DNA from: Pithys albifrons albifrons
Lineage: Eukaryota > Chordata > Aves > Passeriformes > Thamnophilidae
DNA length: 64,000 nt
Direction of reading: 5' to 3'
Assembly (NCBI RefSeq): GCF_047495875.1
Contig: NC_092463.1
Span: 16,364,724 to 16,428,723 of the forward strand
In this document: positions 61,196 through 64,000 of the stretch, one piece after another
Position numbering within the stretch: the first letter of the stretch is position 1
How the letters are laid out: each line of letters opens with the position of its first letter
Position numbers and translations under genes: made by a program
Notes under the pieces: model-generated
Seen by the model: the letters and a program-made list of their open reading frames with translations, nothing else
Databases searched by the model: none
What the model was told of the DNA's origin: nothing

Positions 61196-61720
61196 TTAGC
61201 ACCCCCAAACAGATCCCAGAGATCCCCCAGCCAGCCATCCAGGGACCTCAGATCCCTGTGTACCCCCAGGCTCCCATAAGCCCCCCAGACCCCAATATCC
61301 CCCAAGACACACCCCAGTCCCTCCAGCCCCGCAAAGCACCCCCAGACCCTCCATGATCCCCCCAGACCCTGACACAACACAATCCCTTCAGAGCCCCTCA
61401 CGGCTTCACCAGCCCATAAGCCCCTGAGACTCCAATATCCCCTCAGCCCCCAACCCAGGCCACACCCCCTGCACTGAACTACCCCCCACTCTGACACCAC
61501 AAAAGAAGAGTTTTATATAATTTTATATAAATTTTTATTTATATATTAACTATAAAATAAAAATAAACAATAAAATTTATAAATTATGTAAAACTATATA
61601 TATCCCCGAACACTTCCCAGGGATCCCCTGCTGGGCCAAGGGACCCTCAGACACAATTCAGGGACTCCGCTCAGGCTCAAGGGACCCTTCAGTGTATCCC
61701 AGGGACCAACAAACACATCC
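61196..61720. repeat. C-rich low-complexity region split by an AT-rich block
   Basis: From 61196 to 61500 the plus strand is dominated by cccccagaccc-like motifs (Pro-rich frames such as PPDPNIPQDTPQSLQP result). From 61510 to 61605 it is almost pure A/T (ttttatataa, atttataaattatg). From 61610 to 61720 C-rich motifs (cccagggatccc, aagggaccc) resume. The minus strand of the C-rich part has many G runs. Confidence 0.75.
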
Positions 61721-64000
61721 AAAATGTACTGTCAGAGGGATTTGTATAAGACATCCATCCATACAGTGGGAGGGTTGATAGGTTCTTAGTCACTGAAATG
61801 TTTGCATACATTATAAAAAAGCAGAACCCTCACTTTTCTACGGAAGTATCAATATCTTCTTTTTTCTATCACATAAATTCATTCTGTTCTCAAAAGCTTT
61901 ATTATTTTCTATTCTCTAGAGTGCTTCAATCACCTAGTGTTTAATCACTTCATAGTATTTTATTATTTGAAGAAATTGTACACAAACCATTGATTTGCCC
62001 CTCAACTATAATCTTATGTGGTTTTATTATCAGACTTGTTCTACCTGTCTTTTGCCTATCCTTGAAACCCACACTTTAGGTTTTTAATGTAAATAATGGA
62101 AAGGATTGTGCTGGGCACTTGAGAGTGACTGGTGCCTCGAACTGTTACACAGTCCCATTTACTTGTGGTATTTATTTTATCTAACCAAAGCTGATAGCTT
62201 ATGGTCTTCTAGTAATACAACTAGATGGTTCAGTTCCCTGTGGAGCTGCCTGCCTGATACAGCAAGAACCCCATACAGTTCTCCCATTTTTTCGTATCTT
62301 CAATATTCCTTCATGGTCCCTAAAGAAGGAAAATCAAGGCTTGGATGATTAACAGACTTGTCTGAGGCAATGGGAAATCACTGTCAGAGGAAGGCAGAAT
62401 GACAGAAGTACCTCACCGGTAATCCAAGTGCCAGACTTGGAGAGCACCTCGTTAACTCATTCAGGGGCACACAAAGAGCTGTCAGCCCAACTGAGGCCAA
62501 CATGAAGGGTCAGCTTTCATATAAATTTCATCAGCTGAAAGCAAATCTTCATTCTCTTCTCTGTGGAGGGCTCCGGTTATTGCCCTGTTGTTTAGTGAAA
62601 GATAAAAGCCATCTCACTCTGGTTGTGAAGCTTTTAAGAACTCACTTAGCCCTGTACTTGAATTTGCCTTTTCCTGAAGCCCATGATAAAAATCTGTACC
62701 AGAAATCAGCACAGAGACCCACAATAACTCAAGCAATTGAACAGAGACATTAACAGCAATTGGTGGTTATTCTCAAAAAGAGAATTTACATAATTTATTA
62801 GAGAGTATTTGCATTTAATTTAACAAAAGCACATTAAGCAGGATTTGCAAATTTTTAAAACGAAAGTCATTACATATTTGTTCCTTACTGTGCAGAGTTT
62901 GTAAGCTGCTGCTCTTATCTTGCCTATATGAAATGAAATTTCAAGCAGTAATGCCTACATCATGCTCTGTGTGTTAGGCTGAGCTGGCAAAATGCCAACT
63001 GCCCAACACAGAGAGAGAATCCACACCCCCCCCACCAAGAAGAGGAGAGAGGGAAAAAAAAGCCCCAAACCCGAAAGAACAATCTTCTTATATTACACAA
63101 AAGAGAGACAATTAAAACCAGAATATGATGTAATTCATGTATATATTTTATTTATATATATATTTTATATTTTTTTTCATCTTCCATTATGACACTTTTT
63201 TTCACTAGCTAGACAGTGTTAATTCTCGGGTTGTTGCACATTTCTAGAGTGCTAGTTGTAAGTGCTCTGGCATAACAGCCTCTGAAGCAGTGGAAAATCT
63301 TTAGCTTGATAAGCACTGTGGAAGTGGAGGATGAAAGTAAAATCAGGCAGCCTGACACTTTTCTGGAGTGGCTTCACACAGTGAAAACGCATAGAGTCTT
63401 GGTCAGTCAGCAGAAAATAAGGTGTAGATGCCCCTTCTCTGGAAATCTGCACAAATGTGACTCCCCAAAAAGCATCAGTGTTAGTCAGCAACAGTTTTGT
63501 TGCTGTAGAAAAGTGAAAGCTCTCCTTTCCTCAGCTGTGTGGAGTGATGGGAAACCAGTCTTTTGGGGCTATTGTCATTGATATCAAGTGGAGATGATTA
63601 ACAAAGAAGAGTTCGGGTTTGAATTCTCTCAAAGTTGAGTAGGTGAGATCTTTTGACAAAATCCCCCATGCCTATTATATCTCATTCTCCCCCACCCCAA
63701 TCCAGGCCTCATCCTTTTCAGAATATGTCCAATATGTCCCCTTTGGCATCTTCTTGGGTTATTGCAGAGTTGCCAAAATCTCACCTAAAAACTTTACCCT
63801 CAAGACACCTGGGCTAACTTGTACTTTTCTGGTTTATGAAAATATTCTGTAGAGAACTCTATAGTTCAAGAAGATACAGAATAACTTCAGTATATGTGCT
63901 TGAGATTTAAAAAATTGCAGAGGTATTATTATAAAGGTGGAGATTTCTGAAGATTTCCACGTGTTAGAAATGCTGGTGTGCTTTGCATTTTGTATGTGAA
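61721..64000. other. Intergenic DNA to the window end
   Basis: AT-rich sequence with a TA-rich stretch at 63135-63180. Open frames up to about 90 codons (for example 63306-63581) have no recognisable domains. I see nothing I can call a gene. Confidence 0.6.

Noticed and set aside
61114..61356. 80-codon proline-rich protein
   Set aside because: Low-complexity C-rich repeat; no start context, splice or homology support.

Overview
This window is avian nuclear DNA. The evidence is intron-exon structure, CpG-island promoters, many CR1 LINE fragments and the conserved amniote gene neighbourhood BTBD7 / UBR7 / GON7 / LYSET (TMEM251), which lies on human chromosome 14q32. Proteins were recognised from translated exons; no database search was run. 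The species cannot be fixed from the sequence alone.

Layout. BTBD7 (+) fills 1-32.6 kb. Its first coding exon lies upstream of the window. Nine coding exons run from 347 to 28644, followed by a 3' UTR of about 4 kb ending at an AATAAA at 32579. The introns are AT-rich and hold several 3' CR1 fragments, one with remains of reverse transcriptase. UBR7 (-) has eleven coding exons between 44892 and 36072. It shares a CpG-island promoter with GON7 (+, two exons, 45034-45461); their start codons are only 141 bp apart. A GC-rich minisatellite with a 22-bp unit sits in UBR7 intron 1. After an intergenic stretch with one CR1 comes LYSET (-, single coding exon 52926-53321), with a non-coding first exon in a second CpG island at about 55.0-55.6 kb. 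From 55.6 kb to the end I found no recognisable protein gene. In human the next genes on this side are MOAP1 and ITPK1.

Functions. These are housekeeping or developmental genes without an obvious shared pathway: BTBD7 (two BTB domains plus BACK, epithelial branching), UBR7 (UBR box plus PHD finger, histone ubiquitin ligase), GON7 (KEOPS subunit for tRNA t6A) and LYSET (Golgi factor for mannose-6-phosphate tagging). The UBR7/GON7 pair is probably co-regulated through its shared promoter.

The most unusual structure is a ~660-bp palindrome at 55644-56303, just outside the LYSET promoter. Each arm carries a 5S-rRNA-like sequence, in opposite orientations. The loop carries a tRNA-Gln(CTG)-like sequence, and a CR1-type 3' end follows at once on the right. 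It could be a composite Pol III-derived retroposon or a fold-back locus. The second notable signal is an overlapping upstream reading frame whose ATG, in strong context, lies 7 nt before the LYSET start codon.
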